DNA from: an uncultured Oscillospiraceae bacterium
GTDB taxonomy: Bacteria; Bacillota; Clostridia; Oscillospirales; Acutalibacteraceae
Reading direction: 5' to 3'
Assembly: GCA_902489335.1 (NCBI GenBank)
Contig: CABTZO010000017.1
Span: 1-19,076, forward strand
DNA length: 19,076 nucleotides
Shown here: positions 1 through 8,528 of the stretch, one piece after another
Layout of the letters: each line of letters opens with the position of its first letter
How positions within the stretch are numbered: position 1 is the stretch's first letter
The notes under the pieces: model-generated
Told to the model about the DNA's origin: nothing
The model's input: only the letters and a program-made list of their open reading frames with translations
The model's database searches: none
Position numbers and translations under genes: made by a program

Positions 1-2844
1 ATAAATATTGACGTTGATGTTGACGGAAAGATTGAACATTTTCTGTTACAATTTAAAAACGAAACGCACAATCATCCCACAGAAATCGAACCTTTCGGCG
101 GGGCTGCCACATGTTTGGGCGGTGCTATTCGTGATCCGCTTTCGGGTCGTGCTTACGTTTATCAAGCAATGCGAATTACCGGAGCCGGCGATCCCTTGAC
201 CCCTCTTGATAAAACAATAGACGGAAAATTACCTCAAAAGAAAATAACAACGGGTGCCTGCGACGGATATTCTTCATACGGAAACCAAATCGGTCTCGCA
301 ACATCACAGGTATATGAAATATATGACAAAGGATATACTGCAAAACGCATGGAACTTGGTGCGGTTATCGGTGCTTGTCCGAAAGAAAATGTAATCAGAG
401 AAGTTCCGCAAAAGGGCGATATCATAATTTTACTCGGAGGAAAAACCGGTAGAGACGGTTGCGGAGGAGCGACGGGATCTTCAAAATCCCATAACTTGGA
501 ATCTTTGGAAACCTGCGGTGCAGAAGTTCAAAAGGGAAATCCACCAACCGAGAGAAAAATTCAAAGACTGTTTCGAAATCCCGAAGTATCGAAAATGATT
601 AAGCGTTGCAACGATTTTGGTGCCGGCGGTGTCAGTGTTGCCATAGGAGAACTTGCACCCGGACTTAATATCGACTTAAACAAGATTCCCAAAAAATATG
701 AAGGATTGAGTGCTACCGAACTTGCCATTTCCGAATCGCAGGAGAGAATGGCTGTTGTTTTAGATAAATCTGACGAAGATAAATTTTTAAGCCTTGCGGA
801 TAAAGAAAACTTGGAGGCCACAAAGGTTGCCGAAGTTACCGATACCGGAAGACTGAAAATGACCTTTAACGAGTCTGATGTTGTAAACATAAGCAGAGAA
901 TTTTTAGACACAAACGGAGTAACTCAAAAAGCAAATGTTAAAGTCGCTAAAATCGAAGAGCTTTCAAAACATTTCGAGAAAGATTACGATAGTCAAAATA
1001 TAGACGATCTGTTTTTTGATAATATAACCAATTTGAATGTCTGTGCTCAAAAAGGTTTAGTTGAACATTTTGATTCTACAATCGGCGCGAATTCTGTTTT
1101 AATGCCTTTCGCGGGCAAATATCAGTTGACTCCCGAAGAAGCTATTGCCGGCAAAATTCCGCTGATTAAAGGCACAACAAACACCTGTTCGATAATGAGT
1201 TTCGGCTTTGCTCCGGAAATCTCAAAGCTTTCTCCTTTCCATGGAGCTTATTATGCCGTTGTGATGAGTCTTGCAAGACTCGTTTCAATCGGCGGAACAT
1301 ATAAAAACGCACGTCTTACTTTTCAAGAATATTTTGAAAGACTTGAAAACGACTCTAAGAAGTGGGGAAAACCTTTCTCTGCTCTGTTGGGTGCCCTAAA
1401 GGCGCAGGTTGATTTTTCAGCACCGGCAATCGGCGGAAAAGACAGCATGTCGGGAACTTTCAATGATATTTCTGTTCCGCCTACTCTCATAAGCTTTGCC
1501 GTAAATACCACAAAAGCATACGACATTAAATCTACAGTTTTTGAAAAAGACGGATCCTCTGTTTATCTGATTAAACTTCCGATTGACATAAATTCCGATC
1601 TTCCGAATCCGGAACAACTTATGAAACTATTCGATTATATCGAAAATAATTTAAAGACGGGCAAGATTAAGTCTGTCGGATTAGTCCGAGAAGGCGGAGC
1701 TATTGCGAATGTTATAAAGAGATGCTTTGGTAATAAAGTAGGATTTAAATTTAGCGATAATATAAGCCGCAAAGATTTATTTACGCCTTTCTATTCTTCA
1801 TTTGTAATAGAATCCGAAGAAAAAATCGAAGTATCCGATTTCGACATGATTTTCCTTGGAGAAACGATAAAAGAAAAGAGCTTTTTCCTTGAAGATAAAC
1901 AATACGATTTGGAAAAAGTTTTGGAAAAATGGCTTTCTCCGTTAGAAAGTGTTTTCCCGACAAAGTCGAATAAAAAAGCTGATATTAGCTTTGAAATTCC
2001 GGAGTATAAAGAAAGAGATTATAAAAATATAAACTTGGGTATCGCTAAACCAAAAGTTATTATTCCAACCTTCCCCGGAACAAACTGCGAGGTTGACACA
2101 ATGCGTGCCTTTGATAAAGCAGGTGCAGAAGCTGAAATTTTTGTAATCAGAAACAGAACACCCAAACAGATTGAAGAATCTATCGACGTTGTTGCAGATA
2201 AAATCAGACAGTCACAAATTCTTATGATACCCGGTGGTTTCTCTGCAGGAGATGAGCCTGACGGTTCCGGAAAATTTATCGCCGCCTTTTTAAGGGCGGA
2301 TAAAATCAGAGACGCTGTATATGATCTATTTGAAAATAGAAAAGGTCTGATTTTGGGAATCTGCAACGGTTTTCAGGCTCTTATCAAAACGGGACTTTTG
2401 CCTTATGGAGAAATTCGTCCTCTTGATGCAAGTGATCCGACCTTAACCTTCAATTACATCGGAAGACACGTATCCACCTTTGTTCAGACAAAAATAACGA
2501 GCGTTAAATCACCTTGGTTTGCAAACACCGAAGTTTCCGATATTCACTCTATCCCCGTTTCACACGGAGAAGGAAGATTTACAGCCGGTGAAGAAGTTTT
2601 GAAAACACTTTCCGAAAACGGACAGATTGCCACACAGTATGTTGATTTAGACGGAAATGTAACCGATGATATAAGATTTAATCCAAACGGTTCCGTTTGC
2701 GGTATTGAGGGTATAACTGACAAGACAGGCAGAATTTTAGGAAAAATGGGACACAGTGAAAGAATGGGCGAAAACATTCATAAAAATATTTTTGGCAATA
2801 AAGACCAAAAGATTTTCTTGTCCGGCGTAGAATACTTTAAATAA
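1..2844 (+). CDS. purL: Phosphoribosylformylglycinamidine synthase, single-chain form (5' truncated)
   Basis: FGAM synthase converts formylglycinamide ribonucleotide, glutamine and ATP to FGAM, step four of purine synthesis. The frame is open from base 1, so the N-terminal part (PurS-like and first half of the synthase) lies outside the window. The in-frame start seen at 115 (TTG) is internal and not real. Window codons 19-26 read KNETHNHP, the conserved nucleotide/metal-binding motif, followed by the EPFGGAATC stretch. The C-terminal part, from about base 2040, is a class I glutaminase (PurQ-like) domain: the nucleophile Cys is in GICNGFQ (codon 2362-2364) and the His/Glu pair is in SHGEGR (His codon 2563-2565, Glu codon 2569-2571). 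Together with the missing part this fits the roughly 1240-residue fused PurL of Clostridia and streptococci rather than separate PurL/PurQ/PurS. The next gene follows after 11 bp, suggesting co-transcription. Confidence 0.97.
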   Translation: MNIDVDVDGKIEHFLLQFKNETHNHPTEIEPFGGAATCLGGAIRDPLSGRAYVYQAMRITGAGDPLTPLDKTIDGKLPQKKITTGACDGYSSYGNQIGLATSQVYEIYDKGYTAKRMELGAVIGACPKENVIREVPQKGDIIILLGGKTGRDGCGGATGSSKSHNLESLETCGAEVQKGNPPTERKIQRLFRNPEVSKMIKRCNDFGAGGVSVAIGELAPGLNIDLNKIPKKYEGLSATELAISESQERMAVVLDKSDEDKFLSLADKENLEATKVAEVTDTGRLKMTFNESDVVNISREFLDTNGVTQKANVKVAKIEELSKHFEKDYDSQNIDDLFFDNITNLNVCAQKGLVEHFDSTIGANSVLMPFAGKYQLTPEEAIAGKIPLIKGTTNTCSIMSFGFAPEISKLSPFHGAYYAVVMSLARLVSIGGTYKNARLTFQEYFERLENDSKKWGKPFSALLGALKAQVDFSAPAIGGKDSMSGTFNDISVPPTLISFAVNTTKAYDIKSTVFEKDGSSVYLIKLPIDINSDLPNPEQLMKLFDYIENNLKTGKIKSVGLVREGGAIANVIKRCFGNKVGFKFSDNISRKDLFTPFYSSFVIESEEKIEVSDFDMIFLGETIKEKSFFLEDKQYDLEKVLEKWLSPLESVFPTKSNKKADISFEIPEYKERDYKNINLGIAKPKVIIPTFPGTNCEVDTMRAFDKAGAEAEIFVIRNRTPKQIEESIDVVADKIRQSQILMIPGGFSAGDEPDGSGKFIAAFLRADKIRDAVYDLFENRKGLILGICNGFQALIKTGLLPYGEIRPLDASDPTLTFNYIGRHVSTFVQTKITSVKSPWFANTEVSDIHSIPVSHGEGRFTAGEEVLKTLSENGQIATQYVDLDGNVTDDIRFNPNGSVCGIEGITDKTGRILGKMGHSERMGENIHKNIFGNKDQKIFLSGVEYFK

Positions 2845-2855
2845 GGAGTCTTAAA

Positions 2856-4073
2856 ATGAAATATTTAGTTTTACTTTGCGACGGTATGGCAGATTACCCC
2901 GTTTCAAATTTAGACGGAAAAACACCGATGGAAGTCGCCGATAAACCTATGATGAATAATCTTGCCAAAAAATCCGAAGTTGGTCTTGTAAGAACAGTTC
3001 CAAAAAATATGAAGCCCGGGTCCGACGTTGCAAATATGAGTGTTATGGGTTTTGATCCCTTGAAATATTATACAGGTCGCTCCCCTCTTGAAGCACTTTC
3101 TTTGGGTCTTGATCTTCACGACGACGATGTAACGCTACGCTGTAACTTAGTTACTTTGAGTGAGGAAGAAAATTACGAAGATAAAACGATGGTTGATTAT
3201 TGTGCCGGAGATATTTCCTCCGAAGATGCAAGAGTATTGATAAACGCGGTTAACGAAGCTTTCAAAAATGAAAAATTTGAGTTTTTCCCGGGTGTTTCCT
3301 ACCGCCACTGTCTTGTTTGGCACGGCGGAACAACTGAACTTGGAAACATGACTCCTCCACATGATATAAGTCTTAAAAAAATAGAAACACATTTATCACA
3401 GAGTGAAAATGCAAAAGACTTAATCGATATGATGAAGAAAAGCTATGAGATTTTGAACTCCCATCCCTTAAATATTGAAAGAGAGAAACAGGGCAAAAAC
3501 AAAGCAAATTCTATTTGGCTTTGGGGAGAGGGCAAAAAGACAAGTCTGCCTGAATTTAAGGACTTATATAAAATAAACGGCTCCGTTATTTCGGCAGTTG
3601 ACCTTTTAAAAGGTATTGCCGAAGGCGCAAAAATGAGACATCCTGATGTCGAAGGTGCAACCGGTTATATTGATACTAATTTCAAAGGTAAGGCTGAATG
3701 TGCTCTTGAAGAATTAAAAAATCATTGTGACTATGTATATTTGCATTTTGAAGCACCTGACGAATGCGGTCACCGCGGAGAGCTTGAAAACAAAATAAAA
3801 TCAATAGAAATAATAGATCGCGAAGTTTTGACCTATCTTAAAAACAAGATGGATGAAATTTTTGATGACTATAAAATTATGATTTTACCCGACCACCCGA
3901 CACCTATGTCGACAAGAACTCATGCAAGCGACCCGGTTCCCTACCTTATTTATCATAAATCAAAAGACATAAACAATAATATTTCTGACTTCTGCGAAAA
4001 ATCCGCCGAAAAAACAGAAATATTTATAGACAGCGGAGTTGAACTTATGTCGAGATTTCTCAAGGAGAATTAA
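2856..4073 (+). CDS. ApgM-family alkaline-phosphatase-superfamily enzyme; phosphoglycerate mutase or, more likely, homoserine kinase
   Basis: This 405-residue protein belongs to the ApgM (COG3635) family, described as 2,3-bisphosphoglycerate-independent phosphoglycerate mutase of archaeal type. Visible motifs are the N-terminal metal-binding CDGMAD (Asp9), the catalytic Ser62 in ANMSVMGFDP, the EAPDECGH metal cluster, and the C-terminal PDHPTP and THASDPVP motifs. All the catalytic elements appear intact. A bacterial branch of this family of about 400 residues has been proposed by genome context to be a homoserine kinase (the TIGRFAM 'proposed homoserine kinase' group). The next gene, metY, acts on O-acetylhomoserine, so the context favours that role, which is an inference. 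AAGGAG precedes the ATG. The stop codon abuts the metY start. Family assignment is secure; the substrate is not. Confidence 0.88.
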   Translation: MKYLVLLCDGMADYPVSNLDGKTPMEVADKPMMNNLAKKSEVGLVRTVPKNMKPGSDVANMSVMGFDPLKYYTGRSPLEALSLGLDLHDDDVTLRCNLVTLSEEENYEDKTMVDYCAGDISSEDARVLINAVNEAFKNEKFEFFPGVSYRHCLVWHGGTTELGNMTPPHDISLKKIETHLSQSENAKDLIDMMKKSYEILNSHPLNIEREKQGKNKANSIWLWGEGKKTSLPEFKDLYKINGSVISAVDLLKGIAEGAKMRHPDVEGATGYIDTNFKGKAECALEELKNHCDYVYLHFEAPDECGHRGELENKIKSIEIIDREVLTYLKNKMDEIFDDYKIMILPDHPTPMSTRTHASDPVPYLIYHKSKDINNNISDFCEKSAEKTEIFIDSGVELMSRFLKEN

Positions 4074-5354
4074 ATGAATAATAATTATAAAAATGAAACA
4101 AAATGTCTGCACAGCGGATATGAGGGTGAAAACGGCGAACCACGCGCGCTGCCGATAATTCAAAGCACAACATTCAAATATGACAGCAGTGAAGATATGG
4201 CTGATTTGTTTGATCTTAAAACAAGCGGTTATTTTTACAGTCGACTCTCAAATCCTACAAATGATCGTGTTGCGGCTAAAATTGCCGATTTAGAAGGTGG
4301 AATCGGTGCAGTTTTGACATCTTCAGGTCAAGCCGCTTCATTTTATTCAATTTTCAATATTTGCCAAAGCGGAGATCATGTTGTCAGCTCTTCTTCAATT
4401 TACGGCGGAACATTTAACTTGTTTGCAGTTACCATGAAAAAAATGGGTATTGAATTCACTTTTGTATCCCCCGAAGCAACAGAAGAAGAATTGAATAATG
4501 CTTTCAAAGAAAATACAAAAGCTGTTTTTGCCGAAACTCTGTCAAATCCCGCACTTAAAGTTTTAGATATTGAAAAATTTGCAAAAGTCGCTCACGATCA
4601 CAAGGTCCCACTCATTGTTGATAATACTTTTCCTACGCCTATTTTATGTAAGCCCATAAATTTCGGCGCCGATATTGTAATTCACTCGACAACAAAATAC
4701 ATGGATGGCCACGGTCTCTGTGTAGGTGGTGTAATAGTTGACAGTGGTAAGTTTGACTGGGAATCATCAGGAAAATTCCCCTGCCTTACACAACCCGATG
4801 AGTCTTATCATGGACTAATATATACAAAGACATTCAAAAATGCGGCATACATAACGAAAATTGTTTCTCAACTTATGAGAGATTTAGGTTCAATCCCCTC
4901 TCCACAAAATTCTTTTCTTTTGAATATAGGTTTGGAAACACTTCATCTTAGAATTCAAAGGCATTATGAAAACGCTTTAGATCTCGCAAAGTTTCTTGAA
5001 ACACAAGATAAAATCGAGTGGATCCGTTGTCCCGCTTTGAAAAATGATGAAAATTATTCACTTGCTCAAAAATATCTTTCGGGTAAATCCTGCGGCGTTC
5101 TTTCTTTTGGCATTAAAGGCGGAAAAGAAAAGGCCGTTGAGTTTATTAACAATCTCAACCTAATAGCTATTGCAACCCATGTTGCAGATGCTAAAAGCTG
5201 TGTTTTACATCCTGCTTCATCAACTCATCGTCAGCTTACAGATAAACAACTTGAAGACGCCGGAATACCGAATAATTTAATCAGACTCTCTGTAGGTATT
5301 GAAAGCATTGATGATATAATTTTTGATGTGAAACAAGCACTTGATAAAATTTAA
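4074..5354 (+). CDS. metY: O-acetylhomoserine sulfhydrylase (aminocarboxypropyltransferase), PLP-dependent
   Basis: A 426-residue member of the Cys/Met-metabolism PLP enzyme family, which converts O-acetyl-L-homoserine plus sulfide (or methanethiol) to homocysteine (or methionine) and acetate in the cytoplasm. The PLP-binding lysine is Lys208 in HSTTKYMDGHG. Other conserved elements are YSRLSNPT (53-62), the SSGQAA loop that contacts the cofactor phosphate, VDNTFPTP with Asp183, and a C-terminal SVGIES. The 426-residue length and the insert after the lysine (roughly residues 220-250) match MetY rather than the shorter MetB/MetC (about 380). The ATG at 4074 immediately follows the upstream TAA, and AAGGAG at 4062-4067 lies inside the upstream gene, so translation is probably coupled. 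Methionine gamma-lyase is a less likely alternative because of the length. Confidence 0.92.
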   Translation: MNNNYKNETKCLHSGYEGENGEPRALPIIQSTTFKYDSSEDMADLFDLKTSGYFYSRLSNPTNDRVAAKIADLEGGIGAVLTSSGQAASFYSIFNICQSGDHVVSSSSIYGGTFNLFAVTMKKMGIEFTFVSPEATEEELNNAFKENTKAVFAETLSNPALKVLDIEKFAKVAHDHKVPLIVDNTFPTPILCKPINFGADIVIHSTTKYMDGHGLCVGGVIVDSGKFDWESSGKFPCLTQPDESYHGLIYTKTFKNAAYITKIVSQLMRDLGSIPSPQNSFLLNIGLETLHLRIQRHYENALDLAKFLETQDKIEWIRCPALKNDENYSLAQKYLSGKSCGVLSFGIKGGKEKAVEFINNLNLIAIATHVADAKSCVLHPASSTHRQLTDKQLEDAGIPNNLIRLSVGIESIDDIIFDVKQALDKI

Positions 5355-5381
5355 GTGTCAAAAACTGTTAATATTTTCTAC

Positions 5382-5409
5382 TTGTATTCAATTTAAAATA
5401 TGATAAAAT
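5382..5409 (+). promoter_or_regulatory. Probable sigma-A promoter for the ferredoxin gene
   Basis: TTGTAT (5382-5387) and TAAAAT (5404-5409) are separated by 16 bp in a very AT-rich spacer downstream of metY. A start point near 5416 would give a short leader holding the AGGAGG ribosome binding site at 5432-5437. It is a fair match, not a perfect one. Confidence 0.5.
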
Positions 5410-5443
5410 TATGCTGTGAATAATTTATTTTAGGAGGATAATT

Positions 5444-5611
5444 ATGGCTCACAAAATTTCAGATGAATGTATCGCTTGCGGAACATGCAAACCAAACTGT
5501 CCGGTTGATGCTATTGCTGAAGGAGATATCTATACAATTGATCCCGACGAATGTATCGATTGCGGTGCTTGCGCAGAAGCTTGTCCTGTTGACGCTATAA
5601 GCGCAGAATAA
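5444..5611 (+). CDS. 2[4Fe-4S] ferredoxin, clostridial type
   Basis: A 55-residue open frame encodes a small acidic ferredoxin, the low-potential electron carrier of anaerobic metabolism (partner of pyruvate:ferredoxin oxidoreductase, hydrogenases and radical enzymes). Two CxxCxxCxxxCP motifs are present: Cys9/12/15/19 and Cys37/40/43/47, each binding one [4Fe-4S] cluster with the fourth ligand coming from the other motif. The two halves (DECIACGTCKPNCPVDAI and DECIDCGACAEACPVDAI) are clear internal duplicates, as is usual for the family. TAGGAGGA precedes the ATG by 6-7 nt. The gene has its own promoter and a strong terminator, so it is probably a highly expressed single-gene transcript. It might supply electrons to the radical-SAM enzyme ScfB in this window, but that is only conjecture. 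Confidence 0.96.
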   Translation: MAHKISDECIACGTCKPNCPVDAIAEGDIYTIDPDECIDCGACAEACPVDAISAE

Positions 5612-5620
5612 AAGATAAAA

Positions 5621-5650
5621 ATGCCGTTGCTTGCAACGGTATTTTTTTTT
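5621..5650 (+). terminator. Rho-independent terminator after the ferredoxin gene
   Basis: ATGCCGTTG and CAACGGTAT form a 9-bp stem (one G-U pair) with a CTTG tetraloop, followed directly by a run of nine T residues. It starts 10 nt after the ferredoxin stop codon. An ATG in this stem is in frame with the next gene but is part of the terminator, not a start codon. Confidence 0.93.
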
Positions 5651-5701
5651 GCTCAAATTTGTTATCATATAAAGGCTATCATTTTAAATAAAGGAAAATT
5701 T

Positions 5702-6439
5702 ATGTCGGAGTTTATAAAAGAAAAAATTTCAGATAATTATTTTTTATATAGAACAAAAGAGCATACATTCGGAACAGATGCTTTTTTGCTCACTGATTTT
5801 GCAAAGCCGAAGCATAAAAGCAAAGTTATTGATCTTGGAACCGGCTGTGGCATTATTCCTTTTTTGATTTTAGAAAGATATGAGCCTTTAGAATTATTTG
5901 CACTGGAGATTCAAAATCAGGCATATAATCAGTTTAAAAGATCAATTGAAGAAAATCATATTGAAGATAAAATAAAACTCATTTCAGGTGATTTAAGAGA
6001 GATTGAAAAATATTTTGAAAGAGAATATTTTGATGTTCTGACGATGAATCCTCCATATTTCAAACAGGGACACGGTCGTGTTTCGGTAAACAAGGACAAG
6101 GCACTGGCAAGACATGACTTTGAATGCACAACAGAAGATTTGGCAAAGGCCTCTGATTATTTATTAAAAAACAAAGGTGAAGCATATTTTGTTCAGAGAA
6201 TTGAAAGACTTGCCGAATATATTTATACTTTCAAAAAATATAATTTTGAAGCCAAAACACTCCGTCTTGTTCAAAGCAAGAAAGATTCTGAACCGATATT
6301 ATTTTTAATAGAATTCAAAAAACAGGCTCGACCTAATTTAAAGGTCCTTCCAAACCTTGTTTTAAGAGATGAAAACAATAATCAATCAGAAGAATTGATT
6401 AAGATTTTGGGTGATTACAATAATTCTACGGCATCGTAG
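5702..6439 (+). CDS. trmN: tRNA1(Val) A37 N6-methyltransferase-like protein (TrmN/YabB family)
   Basis: A 245-residue SAM-dependent class I methyltransferase of the TrmN6/YfiC/YabB family, which N6-methylates A37 of tRNA1(Val). The SAM-binding loop DLGTGCG is at 44-50, the acidic FALEI strand at 66-70, and the adenine-N6 catalytic motif NPPY at 116-119, followed by the family's KDKALARHD segment. I chose the ATG at 5702, preceded by AAAGGAAA. The frame stays open upstream to 5621, but that extension would lie within the ferredoxin terminator and encodes non-conserved residues. The order trmN then rsmI matches the yabB-yabC order of Bacillus subtilis, here without the GIY-YIG gene yazA between them. 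The exact tRNA target in this organism is inferred. Confidence 0.88.
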   Translation: MSEFIKEKISDNYFLYRTKEHTFGTDAFLLTDFAKPKHKSKVIDLGTGCGIIPFLILERYEPLELFALEIQNQAYNQFKRSIEENHIEDKIKLISGDLREIEKYFEREYFDVLTMNPPYFKQGHGRVSVNKDKALARHDFECTTEDLAKASDYLLKNKGEAYFVQRIERLAEYIYTFKKYNFEAKTLRLVQSKKDSEPILFLIEFKKQARPNLKVLPNLVLRDENNNQSEELIKILGDYNNSTAS

Positions 6440-6460
6440 CGCGGGGTTATCAACCCCGCG
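6440..6460 (+). terminator. Perfect 9-bp hairpin directly after the trmN stop codon
   Basis: CGCGGGGTT (6440-6448) and AACCCCGCG (6452-6460) form a perfect inverted repeat with an ATC loop, beginning at the base after the TAG. No T run follows on the plus strand, so it is either an imperfect terminator or a 3'-end stabilising structure. The structure is certain; the function is not. Confidence 0.5.
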
Positions 6461-6519
6461 AAATATAATATGTTATGATAAAACGATTATCCGTATCGAT
6501 TTATTAAGTTTAAATAAAT

Positions 6520-6525
6520 TATAAT
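6520..6525 (+). promoter_or_regulatory. Possible -10 element for rsmI
   Basis: A consensus TATAAT lies about 28 bp before the rsmI ATG and would give a leader of about 20 nt that includes the GGGTGAT ribosome binding site. No good -35 hexamer sits at the proper distance, and the surrounding DNA is very AT-rich, so chance occurrence is possible. Confidence 0.35.
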
Positions 6526-6552
6526 TAAAATTTCAATAATGGGTGATTATAC

Positions 6553-7374
6553 ATGGAAAATGCTTTATATTTGGTCGCAACACCAATAGGAAATTTAAAC
6601 GATATATCTAAAAGAGCAATCGAGGTTTTAAAATCTGTAGATTTAATTGCCTGCGAAGATATGAGGACCTCACAGAAACTTTTTAATCACTTTGAAATTA
6701 CAAATAAAACCGTTCCCTTTCATAAACACAACACGGCAAAGATGACAGATGAAATTTTAGATCGTATAACAGACGGTAATTCTGTTGCACTTATAAGTGA
6801 CGCAGGAATGCCCTGTATCAGCGATCCCGGTCAACATCTTGTGAATGAAGCAAACAAAAGAGATATTCAAGTTTATGTGATTCCCGGCCCTTCTGCCCTT
6901 GTCTGTGCCTTTGCTGCAAGCGGATTTGAATATAAAAAATTTAGTTTTTTCGGATTTTTGGAAAATGAAAACACAAAGAGAAAGGAAGAACTTGAAATGA
7001 TAAAAAACTCAAATCTTCCGATTATCCTATATATCGCACCTCATAAAATGATTTCAACTCTTAAAGAGCTGCAAGATAAAATTGATGACAGACAGATTTT
7101 TATAATAAAGGAAATAACTAAAATTCACGAGAAATCAATGATAACAACGGCAAAAGAAGCAATTGATTTTTATGAGAAAAATCAGCCTAAGGGCGAATAT
7201 GTAATGGTAATTGAGCCGAAGAAAGAATTTGTTAACTACGATTTTGATAAACTTTCAGAGCTCACAAAAGACATAAAAAATACAGGCATACCCCTTTCGG
7301 TAGCCTGTAAAATCGTATCAAAACATTTCGGTGTTAAAAAAAATAAATTATATGACGAATTAAAAGACGATTAA
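6553..7374 (+). CDS. rsmI: 16S rRNA (cytidine1402-2'-O)-methyltransferase
   Basis: A 273-residue RsmI of the SAM-dependent tetrapyrrole-methylase fold, which 2'-O-methylates C1402 of 16S rRNA in the decoding centre. Family signatures are LVATPIGNLNDIS near the N-terminus, ACEDMRTS (about 34-41), ALISDAGMPCISDPG (about 79-93), VIPGPSAL and FSFFGFL. The C-terminal segment after about residue 230 is the small helical domain typical of full-length RsmI, so the gene is intact. GGGTGAT lies upstream of the ATG. The stop codon TAA at 7372-7374 overlaps the stop codon of the convergent ychF gene, leaving no room for a separate terminator on either side. Confidence 0.96.
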   Translation: MENALYLVATPIGNLNDISKRAIEVLKSVDLIACEDMRTSQKLFNHFEITNKTVPFHKHNTAKMTDEILDRITDGNSVALISDAGMPCISDPGQHLVNEANKRDIQVYVIPGPSALVCAFAASGFEYKKFSFFGFLENENTKRKEELEMIKNSNLPIILYIAPHKMISTLKELQDKIDDRQIFIIKEITKIHEKSMITTAKEAIDFYEKNQPKGEYVMVIEPKKEFVNYDFDKLSELTKDIKNTGIPLSVACKIVSKHFGVKKNKLYDELKDD

Positions 7375-8465
7375 ACATTGAATCTGAATAATATTATATC
7401 TCCGTCTTTTACAATGTAGTCTTTTCCCTCACTTTTATATCTGCCGTTTTCTCTTGCCGTTGCAATTGAGCCGTATTTTTGCAAGTCTTCAAAAGATACA
7501 ACTTCCGCTCTGATAAATCCTCTTTCAAAATCAGTGTGAATTTTTCCCGCGGCTTGTGGTGCCTTAGTTCCCTCTTTAATTGTCCAAGCCCGGACTTCAT
7601 CTTCCCCGGCTGTTAAAAATGATACTAAGCCGAGCAAAGAATATCCGCTTTTAATAAGTAAATCCAAAGAAGATTCCGAAACTCCGAGATCTTCCAAAAA
7701 AGCCTGCTTTTCTTCAGCTGACAATGATGAAATCTCAGCTTCAAATTCAGCACATACGGGGATTGCAAAAGAACCCTCTTTTTCGGCAAATTCTTTGACC
7801 AATAAAAATTTTTCATTTTTGAAAACATCTTTACCGTAATCGCTTTCACTCATGTTACATACATAAATAACTCTTTGTAATGAAAGCAAGTCAAGTTCGG
7901 ATATAAGCTTTTCATCATCTTCCGAAAATTCATAGGACCTTGCGCTGTTTCCTTCCTGCATGAAGGCATTGAGATTTTTTAATAAGTCTAATTTAGGTTG
8001 AAGACTCTTGTCACCCTTTAGGTTTTTCTCCGTTTTAGTTATGGCCCTTTCTATCATTTCAAGGTCCGATAAAATGAGTTCTGTGTTTATTGTCTCTATA
8101 TCGTTTATAGGACCCGCATTTGCATCGACATGCATTACATCGGGATTGTCAAAACACCGCACAACATGGATAATTGCGTCTACTCCCCTTATATGAGACA
8201 AAAACTTATTTCCGAGTCCCTCTCCTTTTGAAGCACCCTTTACAAGTCCTGCTATATCAACAAATTCTATCGTCGCTCTCGTTGTCTTTTTCGGATTATA
8301 AAGTTTTGCCAAAAAATCGACTCTCTTATCGGGAACTTCAACGACTCCTACATTCGGATCAATAGTACAAAAAGCGTAGTTTGCAGCCTGTGCGCCTGCA
8401 TTTGTTATAGCGTTGAACAATGTGCTTTTTCCGACATTGGGAAGACCTACTATTCCAAGTTTCAT
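7371..8465 (-). CDS. ychF: Redox-regulated P-loop ATPase/GTPase YchF (OLA1 family)
   Basis: A 364-residue YchF, a universally conserved TRAFAC-class NTPase that binds ribosomes and prefers ATP; it is linked to translation and oxidative-stress responses. G1 is GLPNVGKST (6-14). G3 is VDIAGLVKGASKGEGLGNKFLS in the usual YchF form. The G4 position carries CNMSE instead of NKxD, which is the known reason for relaxed nucleotide specificity in this family. The C-terminal TGS-like domain ends with KDGDIILFRFNV, typical of YchF. AAGGAG lies upstream of the ATG. The gene is transcribed away from tcdA and ends in a shared TTAA with rsmI, so the two transcripts probably overlap at their 3' ends. Confidence 0.97.
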   Translation of the reverse strand: MKLGIVGLPNVGKSTLFNAITNAGAQAANYAFCTIDPNVGVVEVPDKRVDFLAKLYNPKKTTRATIEFVDIAGLVKGASKGEGLGNKFLSHIRGVDAIIHVVRCFDNPDVMHVDANAGPINDIETINTELILSDLEMIERAITKTEKNLKGDKSLQPKLDLLKNLNAFMQEGNSARSYEFSEDDEKLISELDLLSLQRVIYVCNMSESDYGKDVFKNEKFLLVKEFAEKEGSFAIPVCAEFEAEISSLSAEEKQAFLEDLGVSESSLDLLIKSGYSLLGLVSFLTAGEDEVRAWTIKEGTKAPQAAGKIHTDFERGFIRAEVVSFEDLQKYGSIATARENGRYKSEGKDYIVKDGDIILFRFNV

Positions 8466-8499
8466 TTTTTCTCCTTATATATCAAGTTTAAGTCAAGCA

Positions 8500-8528
8500 A
8501 TGTTAACATTTATCGGGTATATTTTCAA
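8500..8528 (-). promoter_or_regulatory. Candidate ychF promoter overlapped by a 12-bp palindrome
   Basis: On the minus strand TTGAAA (8528-8523) and TAACAT (8505-8500) are 17 bp apart, about 35 bp upstream of the ychF ATG. The -10 hexamer lies inside the perfect palindrome AATGTTAACATT (8499-8510), a possible repressor site. The -10 match is weak. Confidence 0.4.

Noticed and set aside
115..2844. purL starting at the TTG at 115 as a complete gene.
   Set aside because: The frame is open through base 1, and the conserved KNETHNHP motif lies upstream of 115, so the gene is truncated by the window.
5459..5668. A minus-strand frame opposite the ferredoxin gene and its terminator.
   Set aside because: It is a shadow of the Cys-rich ferredoxin codons; the ferredoxin has an ideal ribosome binding site and both cluster motifs.
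5621..5701. Upstream in-frame extension of trmN with an ATG at 5621.
   Set aside because: This ATG lies in the stem of the ferredoxin terminator, and the extension crosses its T run. AAAGGAAA and the family-typical N-terminus support the ATG at 5702.
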